Below, piece by piece: positions 18,339 through 27,722 of a stretch of DNA of 64,000 bases. The stretch is taken from contig FR898621.1 of assembly GCA_000437215.1 (NCBI GenBank), positions 1 through 64,000 of the forward strand, written 5' to 3'. The position numbers were made by a program, and so were the translations under genes. Every line of letters starts with the position of its first letter. Position 1 is the first letter of the stretch. The stretch is from Clostridium sp. CAG:440 (lineage in GTDB: Bacteria > Bacillota > Clostridia > TANB77 > CAG-508). Under the pieces are notes generated by a model. That model saw nothing but the letters and a program-made list of their open reading frames with translations. It searched no databases and was not told the DNA's origin.

Positions 18339-20054
18339 CTATTTTAAATTATCAACTTTTAATACATATTTATAAGCCCCACTATTTTGTGCTAAACTAA
18401 CCAATTTATCTATTCTATTTTGTGCACCTTTTAAATCTTTGTTTACAAAATTATAAATTGTATTAATTCCTTCATTGTCAAATTGATTCATTCCATTTGA
18501 TAAAGTATTTGCTCCTTCTTTTAAAGTGTTTGCTCCCTCTTTTAGTTGATTTGAACTATTTTTTATAACTTCTGTATTTGAATTTAAAGTATCAATTCCA
18601 TTTTTTAGTTCTTTAGAACCACTTAAAAGTGTTGAAGTACCCTGACTTAAACTATTTGCACCTGTTGATAAAGTATTAGAACCACTTTCTAATTTGTTTA
18701 ATCCACTTTGTAGTTCTGGAGAACTATTTACAAGTTGATTAATTCCTGTTGTTACTTGTGTTGATACTCCTTGTAACGTTTTTAATGATGTTTTTAAATC
18801 ATTTAACCCTGATACAACTTGCTTTGTTTCCTCTTCTATAGCTTTATTATAAGCAGTTCTTTCTGTTCCAACATTTTTGTTTAATGTTTTTATTTGTGTA
18901 TCTAATGTTTTTATTTGTTTTAATAATTCAGTTTTTTCTGTTCCATTTTCTAATAAATTTACTGTTTTTTCTAAAGTTGACTTTGTTTTTTCTAATTCAG
19001 AAATTGTACTTTGGGTAGAAACACCTAATTTTTTTAATGCAGCAGATGTATCTGACTTTTCTGATGTACTATTTGTAATTGTAGTTATAGAGTTATCTAC
19101 AGCAGTAGACATTTTTGATAAACCTCCATCTATTCCATTTACACCTTTTTGTATTTGACCAATTGCTGAAATTATAGTACTAAGGTTACTTTTTAACTCT
19201 GTAATACCACTTGCAAGTGTAGTACTACCTTCTGCTATTTTTTTAGTATTTTTATTAACAGTAGATATTCCTTCGTTTATTTTAGAATAATTATTGCTAA
19301 CAGAATTTACACCATTTGCATATGTTGCAAGTCCTGTATTAAACTCTCCAATTTTTTCTGAATATGTTGTAGTTCCTTCTTGTAGTTGTTTTGTTCCTTC
19401 TACTAATTGTGTACTAGCTTTTTTTAAATTTTGACTGTCTGTATATAAACTGTTAAATTCATCTAAAAAATCTAAATCGCTATCAAAAACATTTGATTCT
19501 ATATACATGTATATATTTTCTAATTCAAAGTCTGTTGTATATGCCTGAATTGTTATATTTTCAGGTATTTCCACATCACTTAAATCTAAACTTTTTTGCA
19601 TACCAGGCATACTAATTCCTATTACAACAGAATTATTGCCATTGTCTATTATTTTTCCACTTGATATTGTAACATTTTGAAATTTTTTATTATTTAATAT
19701 TGTACCACAAGCCACAATATATGGAGTATACATTTCTACTTTTTGACCATTTATTTCTTCAATTTTTTTATCTTTATTTGTAAGTTTTATTTTTATTTTT
19801 ACTTTTCCTGATTTGCCATTTAACTCATCTATAGATATCTCATTATCATCTAAATAATATTTTATTTGTGTTTGTATAGGCATTTCATCTGTTTTTTCTT
19901 CTCCACTTGCCTCTTTACTATATACTTCTCCTAATGTATTTACTTTACAATACATTGTCTCTTTTTTAGATGTTGCATAAATTGGCATTGTATATATACC
20001 ACATAAAGTTATTATTGACATTATGCATATAATTTTTTTCACAATTTTATTCAT
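18339..20054 (-). CDS. Secreted coiled-coil repeat protein partner of the MMPL exporter
   Basis: Protein of 571 aa, started at ATG 20054 (AAAGGAAG upstream). An ATG 17 codons earlier overlaps the preceding gene and lacks a ribosome site. A signal peptide (about 5-30) precedes a beta-rich domain (about 35-190). A long series of heptad-like and YhgE/Pip-type repeats follows (LSTGANSLSQGTSTLLSG, LKEGANTLKEGANTLSNG). YhgE-like proteins carry such repeats and neighbour MMPL transporters. It lies directly downstream of the MMPL gene and is probably its extracytoplasmic partner. Confidence 0.6.
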   Translation of the reverse strand: MNKIVKKIICIMSIITLCGIYTMPIYATSKKETMYCKVNTLGEVYSKEASGEEKTDEMPIQTQIKYYLDDNEISIDELNGKSGKVKIKIKLTNKDKKIEEINGQKVEMYTPYIVACGTILNNKKFQNVTISSGKIIDNGNNSVVIGISMPGMQKSLDLSDVEIPENITIQAYTTDFELENIYMYIESNVFDSDLDFLDEFNSLYTDSQNLKKASTQLVEGTKQLQEGTTTYSEKIGEFNTGLATYANGVNSVSNNYSKINEGISTVNKNTKKIAEGSTTLASGITELKSNLSTIISAIGQIQKGVNGIDGGLSKMSTAVDNSITTITNSTSEKSDTSAALKKLGVSTQSTISELEKTKSTLEKTVNLLENGTEKTELLKQIKTLDTQIKTLNKNVGTERTAYNKAIEEETKQVVSGLNDLKTSLKTLQGVSTQVTTGINQLVNSSPELQSGLNKLESGSNTLSTGANSLSQGTSTLLSGSKELKNGIDTLNSNTEVIKNSSNQLKEGANTLKEGANTLSNGMNQFDNEGINTIYNFVNKDLKGAQNRIDKLVSLAQNSGAYKYVLKVDNLK

Positions 20055-20074
20055 AATTAACTTACTTCCTTTCT

Positions 20075-22153
20075 TTAACTTCTCACAACTTTTTTCATGC
20101 CCCATGTTGTTTTACAAATAATTTTGTCAAAACACATTAAAAATGTAGGTAATACTAAAATTACACTTAACATACTTATTACTGCCCCTCTTGATATTAA
20201 AATACATAATGAACTTATCATTTCTATTTGTGAATAAACACCTACACCAAATGTTGCACCAAAGAAGCATAATCCACTTACTACAATTGAACTTATAGAT
20301 GTTCCAAGAGCATAATCCATTGCTTCTTTTTTGCTTAAATTTTCTTTTCTTTTTGCTATATATTTATTTGTTATTAAAATTGCATAATCTATTGTTGCTC
20401 CAAGCTGTATAGTTCCAATTACAATTGATGCAACAAAAGGTACTTGATCTCCCATATATGCTGGTATTCCCATATTTATAAATATTGCAAATTCTATTAC
20501 TATTATTAAAATAATAGGTAATGATATAGATTGCAAAACTATAAACATTAAAGCAAAAATTACTGCAATTGAAAATGTGTTTACACTATTAAAATCATGA
20601 TTTGCAATTTCTACTAAATCCTTCATAAGAGGACCTTCCCCTGCCATTAATGCATTTTCGTCATATGATTTTATTATGTTATTTACTTGCTCAATTTGAC
20701 TATTTAGTTCATCTGTTGCATTTTCATATTTTGAACTTATAATTATCATTTGATATTTATCACTTGTAAACATTTTTAATATACTTTCTGGTAAAAACTC
20801 TGCTGGCATATTTAGTTTATTTGTTATTTTTGAATAACTTAAACTAAACTCTAATCCATCCAAATTATCAATTTTATCTAACATTTCAGAAATTTTATCA
20901 TCAGATATATTTTTATCTATTAATACCAATTGTGTTGAAACCATATTAAAATCATTTGAAAGTTTATCATTTGCTTGAACACTTGGTAATGTTTTTGGTA
21001 ATCCACTCATTAGATTGTAATAACTTTGCGTATTTGTATAGCCATAAATAGCAAATGGAAGAATTATTATAAATAAAATTGTTATTACTTTAGAATGACT
21101 TAACACAAAATTCTTAACGCCTGTAAATTTAGGTAATATTTCCTTATGTGTTGTTTTAGCAATTAATTTATCAAATACAAGAATTAGTGATGGAAGTATT
21201 GTTACTGTTGATATAACTCCTAATGCAACCCCTTTTGCCATAACTAAACCTATATCTTTTCCAAGTGTTAAACTCATTGTGCACAATGCCAAAAATCCAG
21301 CAATTGTTGTAAGCGAACTTCCAACAACTGATTTTAAAGTATCTGCAATTGCAAGTGCCATAGCTTTATCATTATTGTCCTGTGTTAATTTCTGATGTTT
21401 GTAACTATGATATAAGAAAATTCCAAAATCCATAGTTACTCCTAATTGTAAAACTGCACTTATAGCTTTTGTTATATAAGAAATTTCTCCAAATATAATA
21501 TTAGAACCAAGATTATATAACACAGAAATTCCTATATTTCCTAATAAAATAACAGGTAAAATATATGAATCTAAAGCAACTGCCAAAATTATAGCACATA
21601 AAATTACAGCAATTATTACATATATAATTACTTCTGAATTACATATGTTTTTTATGTCAAGGTTTGTTGCTGACATTCCACTTATTTTACAATTTTCATC
21701 TGTTATGTCACGTAATTTTTGAATAGCATCTAGTGTCCTATCTTCTGCAATTCCATCTTGGAATGTTACTAAAATTGCAGTTGTCCCATCTTCTTTATAA
21801 ATTTTATTAAGAACTTCATCTGGTAACATATAAGTAGGAATCTGACTTCCTGTTATATCTGTTATTCCTATTACGTCTCCAACAGAATCGATATTTCTTA
21901 TATCTTCTTCTAACTTAAGTAAATTGCTTTGTGGCATATCTTTTACAAGTACTATTGAAAATGAGCCCATTTTAAAGTCCTGTGATAAAATGTTTTCACC
22001 TTTTACAGTTTCTATGTCACTTGGTAAATATGATAAAATATCATAATTAACCCTTGTAGCAAACATACCATAAATTGATGGTATGCATAAAATTACAGCT
22101 AAAATTAAGATTATTATCTTATGTTTGCATACAAATTCACCAAATCTTTTCAT
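20075..22153 (-). CDS. MMPL/RND family exporter
   Basis: Integral membrane transporter of 692 aa with about 12 membrane segments in two repeats, each starting with one segment and a large external loop. The proton-relay positions are visible in both halves: LQLGVTMDFGIFLYHSY and IQLGATIDYAILITNKY. Such exporters move lipids, siderophores or hydrophobic drugs. A TetR regulator is divergently encoded and TGAC-N5-GTCA sites overlap its promoter, so expression is probably induced by a ligand of the regulator. Confidence 0.85.
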   Translation of the reverse strand: MKRFGEFVCKHKIIILILAVILCIPSIYGMFATRVNYDILSYLPSDIETVKGENILSQDFKMGSFSIVLVKDMPQSNLLKLEEDIRNIDSVGDVIGITDITGSQIPTYMLPDEVLNKIYKEDGTTAILVTFQDGIAEDRTLDAIQKLRDITDENCKISGMSATNLDIKNICNSEVIIYVIIAVILCAIILAVALDSYILPVILLGNIGISVLYNLGSNIIFGEISYITKAISAVLQLGVTMDFGIFLYHSYKHQKLTQDNNDKAMALAIADTLKSVVGSSLTTIAGFLALCTMSLTLGKDIGLVMAKGVALGVISTVTILPSLILVFDKLIAKTTHKEILPKFTGVKNFVLSHSKVITILFIIILPFAIYGYTNTQSYYNLMSGLPKTLPSVQANDKLSNDFNMVSTQLVLIDKNISDDKISEMLDKIDNLDGLEFSLSYSKITNKLNMPAEFLPESILKMFTSDKYQMIIISSKYENATDELNSQIEQVNNIIKSYDENALMAGEGPLMKDLVEIANHDFNSVNTFSIAVIFALMFIVLQSISLPIILIIVIEFAIFINMGIPAYMGDQVPFVASIVIGTIQLGATIDYAILITNKYIAKRKENLSKKEAMDYALGTSISSIVVSGLCFFGATFGVGVYSQIEMISSLCILISRGAVISMLSVILVLPTFLMCFDKIICKTTWGMKKVVRS

Positions 22154-22169
22154 TTAATCCTCCTTTTAT

Positions 22170-22226
22170 TGACTGTTAGTCATTTTTAATTTTATACATT
22201 TTAACATTTTTATGACCACAAGTCAA
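22170..22226 (-). promoter_or_regulatory. Exporter promoter with two TGAC-N5-GTCA operators
   Basis: On the minus strand the -35 TTGACT (plus 22221-22226) and -10 TAAAAT (plus 22198-22203) have a 17-base spacer. TGAC-N5-GTCA palindromes lie at 22213-22225, overlapping the -35, and at 22170-22182, just before the ribosome-binding site. They are the likely binding sites of the divergent TetR protein. Confidence 0.65.
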
Positions 22227-22243
22227 TATTTTTTTTAATATTA

Positions 22244-22272
22244 TTGACTATTTTTTTTATTTGTGATAATGT
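22244..22272 (+). promoter_or_regulatory. Promoter of the tetR-like gene
   Basis: TTGACT (22244-22249), a 17-base spacer and TAATGT (22267-22272), upstream of the ATG at 22318. The -35 region carries a TTGACT half-site of the operator, which suggests autoregulation. Confidence 0.5.
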
Positions 22273-22317
22273 AAATTAAATATAAGAGTTTATTTATTAG
22301 TGAATTGAGGTATATTT

Positions 22318-22920
22318 ATGAAAAAATCGGATGAAAAGAAAAAAATAAAAGAAGAAACTTTGCTAAAATCTGCCTTTAATTTATTTACAAAAAAAGGGTT
22401 TAAAGAAACTTCCATTCAAGATATTGCAGATACCGCTGGTGTTGGAAAAGGAACGTTTTATTTATATTTTAAAGATAAATATGATATACAAAATAAATTA
22501 ATTGAAAAAAAATCTCAAAAATTATTTTCTGATGCTGTTAAGGCTTTAAAGAAAACAAATATCGAAAATTTTGATGAACAAATTATTTTTGTCATTGAAC
22601 ATATTATTGATGAATTAAATAAAAATCATATTTTATTAAAATTTATTTCTAAGAATCTTTCATTAGGAATTTATAATCAAGCTGTTACTAAAATTGCAGA
22701 CTTAAAATATTCTGATGATGATTCTATTTATAGCATTTTTATGAATGGTATAAAACAAAATAATATAAAGTTAAAATGTCCAGAAGCTACTTTATTCATG
22801 ATCATTGAACTTGCAAGTTCAACTTGTTTTAATTCTATTTTATATAATATACCATTGACAATTGAAGAATTTAAACCTATTTTGTTCGAAGAAATAAAAA
22901 AATTATTGAACCCAAATTAG
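22318..22920 (+). CDS. TetR/AcrR family transcriptional regulator
   Basis: Protein of 200 aa. The N-terminal helix-turn-helix is clear (about 14-60): LKSAFNLFTKKGFKETSIQD, IADTAGVGKGTFYLYFKDK. The C-terminal ligand domain is typical in size and all-helical. It is divergent from the MMPL exporter operon and separated from it by a 164-base region with paired operators, so local repression of the exporter is likely. Confidence 0.85.
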   Translation: MKKSDEKKKIKEETLLKSAFNLFTKKGFKETSIQDIADTAGVGKGTFYLYFKDKYDIQNKLIEKKSQKLFSDAVKALKKTNIENFDEQIIFVIEHIIDELNKNHILLKFISKNLSLGIYNQAVTKIADLKYSDDDSIYSIFMNGIKQNNIKLKCPEATLFMIIELASSTCFNSILYNIPLTIEEFKPILFEEIKKLLNPN

Positions 22921-23016
22921 AGTTAATGGAAATTCTAAAAATTTGACAAAATTTCTAAAAGTCATAACAAAAACAATTTAAACATTAAGAAAAAAATGGG
23001 ATTTGGAAAGATAAAA

Positions 23017-23060
23017 AAAAGTTAAGGAGTTAGAAATAAATTTCTAACTCCTTAACTTTT
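23017..23060. terminator. Terminator of the tetR-like gene
   Basis: A perfect 20-bp inverted repeat (23017-23036 with 23041-23060) around a TAAA loop, with A and T tracts at both ends. The rest of 22921-23265 has no convincing gene. Confidence 0.85.
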
Positions 23061-23265
23061 TAATTACTTTGTTCTATTTTTGCTCTTATTGATAGTATTT
23101 TATTTTTATAACCATTAATTGATTTTTTTAAGTCATATATTTGTTGCTTATATAATTTTTCAAGAAGATACTTGTACTTTTATAGCCCCTGAAAAACAGT
23201 TATAACAAGAAGAACAAGAAAAAGATTATGAAATAGAATTATAAATACTACTATAAAATATGAAA

Positions 23266-23292
23266 AGAGGGTCCCTTAAAAAGGTTCCCTCT
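23266..23292 (-). terminator. Terminator of the 23.3-kb foreign gene
   Basis: The stem AGAGGG/CCCTCT (23266-23271 with 23287-23292) with an inner CCTT/AAGG stem lies 27 bases after the stop codon. It is richer in GC than native terminators nearby, consistent with arrival together with the gene. Confidence 0.75.
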
Positions 23293-23318
23293 CCTCTTGG
23301 TTTTTGTTCAGTTATTTT

Positions 23319-24032
23319 TCAGTTTTTTGTAGCCTTAGGCTTAATCATTCCGGAGTCTATCATATCAACGATAAATTGCAGTTTGTAAGAATATTGCAAA
23401 GGATTACCATCTTCGTCATTGTTTTTAGTATCCTCCAAGTTCACAGTGCAGTATTCATCGCATACATCGATATCTTTGATTATGCCGTTGTTAGTATCAA
23501 TACCGTGAACCCATGCGTACTGATCGCAATCACATGTAACCAAAATCTCTCTCTTTGTAAAGAAAACCATCAAGCCTTCATTTGAAATAACGAGATTTGG
23601 TTTCCGCAGCAGAAATCTAAAAATATCATACTGCAGAATGGCAATGCGTTCGCCAGTATTTTTTGTAAAATATGCCACGGTATCAGGTCCTGTGTATTCC
23701 CATTCCATGTCCCTCTTATTAAGTGAAAAACGCTTTCCGCGGTCTGCCGTAGAAACCGTGATACTCCTAATAAAAGAATTGAGTCTGCTTTTAGGCATAA
23801 CCATTGCATCTTCACTACAACGATATACAACGATTGGGAACTCTTCAGCATACTGATATACAGTATTGCAGGCAGTAAAAACCAGTGCATTGTCAGCAAA
23901 TTCCTGCCAGTTTTTGTCAGTAATCAAGCTTTCATCAGCTGAAGTAACAAACGTATTTTCTCTGATGTCCTCTTCAGAAAACTCGACTATCCGCTCTACC
24001 TTTGGGAAAGGCTCGAACACTTCTCTTTTCAT
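23319..24032 (-). CDS. Uncharacterised protein of foreign base composition with sense CGG codons
   Basis: ORF of 237 aa started at ATG 24032 behind a perfect AGGAGG. I do not recognise it. It is acidic, apparently soluble, with no signal peptide, and contains LITDKNWQEFADNALVF and REILVTCDCDQYAWVHGID. GC content is much higher than in the neighbours and codons such as CTG, GGC and CGC are common. It has two in-frame CGG codons (24032 frame; positions 23993 and 23606), which in native genes cause frameshifting; at the second one a +1 shift would meet a stop after about a dozen codons. A recent arrival from a host with standard decoding is the best explanation. Interval 24033-24370 has no gene that I can see. 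Confidence 0.7.
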   Translation of the reverse strand: MKREVFEPFPKVERIVEFSEEDIRENTFVTSADESLITDKNWQEFADNALVFTACNTVYQYAEEFPIVVYRCSEDAMVMPKSRLNSFIRSITVSTADRGKRFSLNKRDMEWEYTGPDTVAYFTKNTGERIAILQYDIFRFLLRKPNLVISNEGLMVFFTKREILVTCDCDQYAWVHGIDTNNGIIKDIDVCDEYCTVNLEDTKNNDEDGNPLQYSYKLQFIVDMIDSGMIKPKATKN

Positions 24033-24370
24033 AGCGTAACCTCCTAAAAATCTTACTACAGGTTTTGCCACAAATCGTTAAATATCTGAACCACTACTTA
24101 ACTCTTATGTGACGCTTACAACATATTCCTTAGAATATGAGGGTATTATACCATAATTTACATAAACATGCAATATTTTTTTGAAATTGTTTGACAAATA
24201 TAAAAATAATGCTATACCAATAATAGCTTAAGTAAAGTAACCATTCATAAAATAAACGCCCTCTCTTTCCTAAAGATTTCCTTTATGAAAAGGTACAGAA
24301 AATAAAAAAAAATAAGCCCATTTGGAGCAAAAATATAAGACTCTCAATTTCTTGAAAGTCTTAATATTAC

Positions 24371-24417
24371 TGGCTGGGCTGGCTAGATTCGAACTAGCGC
24401 ATGCCAGAGTCAAAGTC
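24371..24417 (-). repeat. Attachment site (distal copy) of the integrative element
   Basis: Identical over 47 bases to the 3' end of tRNA-Gln at 32409-32455, running through the T arm to the anticodon loop, then diverging. It is a partial tRNA and not a functional gene. A hairpin with a one-mismatch stem (24340-24364) next to it probably is the original tRNA operon terminator. Confidence 0.92.
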
Positions 24418-24699
24418 GTACCTTTCATTTTATACTTAATGATTTTTAAAATTATTTTTTATCGTTTAAAGTGGCTATTTATCAGTATTTTATAGATGTA
24501 AAATACAAAAATATTTTAATTTCAATACTTTCGCAAAATTAAATTTTCAAACGAAATTGTTTGACATTTGTTTGACAAAATTTATAAAAGTCATAACAAA
24601 ATCTTACTTATTGATATCATCATTTTAATATTAAGCATTATAAAAGTCAATGCAAATAATTACTTTATTTTGATTTATTATTGCCTTATTTTCAATTGT

Positions 24700-25376
24700 G
24701 GTGGCTAATTGAATAATATAAACACTAACTACTTGTAGTTTTAAAGCTATAGGTAGTTTTTTATGTTTAAAAGAGAAATGCAATAGCCTCTATAAAAGCT
24801 ATTTGGTGTGATGAGCCGATGCTATAAAGTTCATTCGTATTTGTATAAGTAGTCTAATTATACAAAGTGCGTGAGTGAGATTTTAGAACACAGACTCACA
24901 ATAATAAAAGAGTATTCGGTGGCATATTTGATATGGATTTGTAATTGTAAAAAGTTTGGGCAAGTATGAACAAGATACTTAAATGTATCAGCAATTATAG
25001 TAACTATAATGTTACTTACTAGACTACCTATGAAACGAGGCGAACGACCGACGGTTTCTGGCTTTATAGGTGTAATAATTCTATTTTTTACAACTGGGAT
25101 TATTACACCTAATTCACTTTAGCTCTCTCCCTCTGGTTTCTACTTTGAACTGCTAAAGTGAATACAAAAAAGCATAAGTGCTTTTTTGTTGTGAGGAAAA
25201 AATTTATTTTTTTCTCACATTCATAAAAATTGCGATAAGCATTTTTTATGAAATAACCTAAAAATGCGAGTAGTAATTTTTAGGTTTAGGGTGTGGGGTT
25301 GCAAAACCCTGCCATACGACAAACTTGTTTGTCTAGTATGTTAGACATTCAAAGAATATCTTGAGCGAAGAAGGAG
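24700..25376 (+). other. Non-coding structured region and probable oriT
   Basis: About 680 bases with no ORF but many inverted repeats: GTGAGT/ACTCAC near 24870-24900, TTATAGT/AACTATAA near 24995, a long hairpin 25026-25070 with CCTAT/ATAGG ends, AGGTGTAATAATTC-type repeats (25068-25110) and a CACTTTAG/CTAAAGTG pair (25115-25161). A terminator-like AAAGCATAAGTGCTTTTTT follows at 25169-25187. The last part, CCTAAAAATGCG and TTTTTAGG (25257-25284) and GGGTTGCAAAACCC (25295-25308), lies just upstream of the relaxase and is the best oriT candidate. The earlier part may be a structured RNA. Confidence 0.45.
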
Positions 25377-25388
25377 GTGCAAGAAGAT

Positions 25389-26567
25389 ATGAGCTATGCT
25401 ATTATACGAAATGATAAATTAACAAGAGTGAATGCACAGGGATCATACATTCACAATGATAGAAGATCAAAAGGTCATTCTAATAAAGATATTGACCCTA
25501 CAAGAACACATCTTAATTTTTGGTGTAAGAAAAATGAACTAACATATATAAAAGAATTTGATAAAATGAAAAAGAAATATGATTTAAAAGGCACTATTAG
25601 AAGTAATAGTAATATCATGTGTGAAATGATAATTACTTCTGATAATGCTTTTTTTAATAAAATTGGTTTAGAAGAAACAAAACGATATTTCAAAGAAAGT
25701 TATAAATTTGTATGTAATTACAAAAATCTTGGAGAAAAATATATTGTGTCAGCAGCAGTACATTTGGATGAAACTACACCACATATGCATTTAGTATATA
25801 TACCAATAATTCATACAAAAGATAAAGAAGGAAATGACACTGAAAAAATATGTTGTAGAGATTTTTGGAAAGGCAGAGATAGTTACAGACAATTACAAAA
25901 TGCTTTTCATAAATATATAACTTCAAAAGGTTTTGATTTAGAACGAGGTTTACCAGTTGAAGAAACTGGAGTTAAACACGAAAAAATAGAAGATTTAAAG
26001 AAATTGACTAATTTTGAAAATACTAAAAAGGTATTAGATAATATAAAACTAGAATTACCAGAAACACCAAATATAAATGATATTAAACTAATAAAACTTA
26101 ATAGAGAAAAAGTAGAAAATGAAATTATTAAACCTAAAGATGATAAAATTATGGAATTGTATCAAGAAAATCTAAAATTGCATAATGAATTATCAAAACA
26201 AGTAAATTTAGTTAATAAGGCTGAAAAATACCAAAAAGAAAGAAATTCCATACTTGCTGACAATAGAGAACTTCATAAGCAAGTAGACAATATTAAAGCA
26301 GAATATAAGGAAAAAGAATTTGATATTGAATGGAAATATAAAAGTAAAATTAAGTCTTTAGAAAAAGAAAATAATCATTTGCACAAAATAATAGATAAAT
26401 TCTATGAAACTGTTGATAAATTTATAGTTTGGATTTGCCATAAATTTGGAATTGGCAAATCTAAAGAATTAGTTAGAAATTTTGAAGAAGAAACTCGCTC
26501 TTTTATCGACCCAGTAAAACAAATACAACATGAAGAAAGAGAAAAAGAATGTGATTTGGAGCTCTAA
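25389..26567 (+). CDS. mobV: MobV (Pre/Mob) family relaxase
   Basis: Plasmid-type mobilisation relaxase of 392 aa that nicks oriT and pilots the strand. Start ATG 25389 is chosen because AGGAGG lies 11 bases upstream; an in-frame GTG at 25377 overlaps that site. MobV features: N-terminal MSYAIIRNDK, HNDRRS, DIDPTRTHLNF (about 40-50) and the metal-binding HLDETTPHMHL (about 130-140). The C-terminal third (about 250-330) is a coiled coil. No in-frame CGG. Confidence 0.92.
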   Translation: MSYAIIRNDKLTRVNAQGSYIHNDRRSKGHSNKDIDPTRTHLNFWCKKNELTYIKEFDKMKKKYDLKGTIRSNSNIMCEMIITSDNAFFNKIGLEETKRYFKESYKFVCNYKNLGEKYIVSAAVHLDETTPHMHLVYIPIIHTKDKEGNDTEKICCRDFWKGRDSYRQLQNAFHKYITSKGFDLERGLPVEETGVKHEKIEDLKKLTNFENTKKVLDNIKLELPETPNINDIKLIKLNREKVENEIIKPKDDKIMELYQENLKLHNELSKQVNLVNKAEKYQKERNSILADNRELHKQVDNIKAEYKEKEFDIEWKYKSKIKSLEKENNHLHKIIDKFYETVDKFIVWICHKFGIGKSKELVRNFEEETRSFIDPVKQIQHEEREKECDLEL

Positions 26568-26573
26568 TTTACT

Positions 26574-26604
26574 AATAAAGACCATTTTATTAATGGTCTT
26601 TATT
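26574..26604. terminator. Bidirectional terminator between the relaxase and amidotransferase genes
   Basis: A 13-bp perfect inverted repeat, AATAAAGACCATT (26574-26586) with AATGGTCTTTATT (26592-26604). Confidence 0.85.
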
Positions 26605-27247
26605 ACATATTTTGAGAGTAAAATATTCAAAGAACTTTATATCATTCATGTATTCAGGATGCCATTGAACTGCAATTATATTTTTATTTTCAATGGCTTC
26701 TATAATTCCATCATCACTTTTAGCAACTACATTGAAACCTTTTGCAACTTCTTTTATTGCTTGATGATGTAATGAGTTTATTAGCATTTGTTCTGTATTA
26801 TAACAATTATATAGAAAAGATTCTTTTTCAAATTTTACATTATGTCTTTCTTCTTTAGATAATTTGTGATATGGAATATCTTGATATAAACTACCACCAA
26901 AGCAAACATTTATAGCCTGTATTCCTCTACAAATACCTAATATAGGTTTATTAACATTATTAAATGCTTTTATTATTGCAAAATCTAATGTATCAATTTC
27001 TTCTGTCATCTTATGTATTTCAGCAATAGGTTGTTCATCATAATTTTTAGGATTTATATCTATTGCACTTCCTATAACAATTAACCCATTACAAATATTA
27101 ACAACTTCTTCTAAATTAGTTAATGAAGTAACTGGAAATAATAATACATTAAGTTTTTCAAATATATCTTTAAATTCTTTATCTATATAATATTTTTCAG
27201 ATCCTTTTTCAGATAATCCATATCTCCCGAGTTATTGCTAATATCAT
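26590..27247 (-). CDS. Class I glutamine amidotransferase-like hydrolase (PuuD family), +1 frameshift at CGG (27229)
   Basis: Protein of 218 aa resembling gamma-glutamyl-GABA hydrolase. Translation starts at ATG 27247 with AGGAG close upstream, reads MILAIT, then meets CGG (27229-27227); zero frame stops six codons later. A +1 shift resumes at GGG with GRYGLSEKGSEKYYIDKEF and continues exactly into the downstream ORF. The nucleophile elbow is PILGICRGIQAINVCFGG and the catalytic His-x-Glu is in AVQWHPEY. Annotating only from the internal ATG 27009 would lose 79 residues. It is element cargo, convergent with the relaxase. Confidence 0.88.
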
Positions 27248-27271
27248 ATTATTCTCCTAAAATTCATTATA

Positions 27272-27721
27272 TTATTTACGAAAAATCAATTTAATCTTAC
27301 TAATAATTTTACTAAAGAATGATTCTTTGTAAGTAGCCATTTCTGTATTTTCTTTTTGCGTTTCAACATATTCAGTAGGCTTTTGTCTATCTTTAAATAT
27401 ATTATCAGGGTTATATTTTTCTCTTAATTCTTCTTGATATTTTATTTCATTGTTGCTCAATGTTTTTTCTAATTTAACTCTTTCTATATCATCACATATA
27501 AAATCTTTATATAATACTGTCAAAATTTCTTTTGTAGTTGGTAATAAGTTTTGTTTTTCTAATGGTAGCGATTTATCAATAGTCCAATTATATTCTTGTG
27601 ATTTATTATTTTCAAAGTAACTAATAAATTTCTTTGGTATTCTAGCTTTCAAGTTTGGTGCCATATATTTTAATATTTCATTTATTTGATAAAGTGAATT
27701 TGAATATTCTATATTTTCCAT
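27272..27721 (-). CDS. Uncharacterised element protein (149 aa)
   Basis: Start ATG 27721 is chosen because GGAG lies seven bases upstream; a longer frame would overlap the preceding gene. It is charged, likely helical, with KTLSNNEIKYQEELREKYN (about 83-101) and a basic hydrophobic end (FFSKIISKIKLIFRK) that may contact the membrane. It directly follows the 28-kb gene, whose stop overlaps its ribosome site, so the two are probably translationally coupled. No function recognised. Confidence 0.65.
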   Translation of the reverse strand: MENIEYSNSLYQINEILKYMAPNLKARIPKKFISYFENNKSQEYNWTIDKSLPLEKQNLLPTTKEILTVLYKDFICDDIERVKLEKTLSNNEIKYQEELREKYNPDNIFKDRQKPTEYVETQKENTEMATYKESFFSKIISKIKLIFRK

Positions 27722-27722
27722 A

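Noticed and set aside
23570..23899. Alternative minus-strand frame inside the 23.3-kb gene
   Set aside because: It overlaps the better frame, which has the AGGAGG start and its own terminator.
24371..24417. A second tRNA-Gln gene
   Set aside because: Only the 3' 47 bases are present; the 5' half is missing. It is an attachment site.
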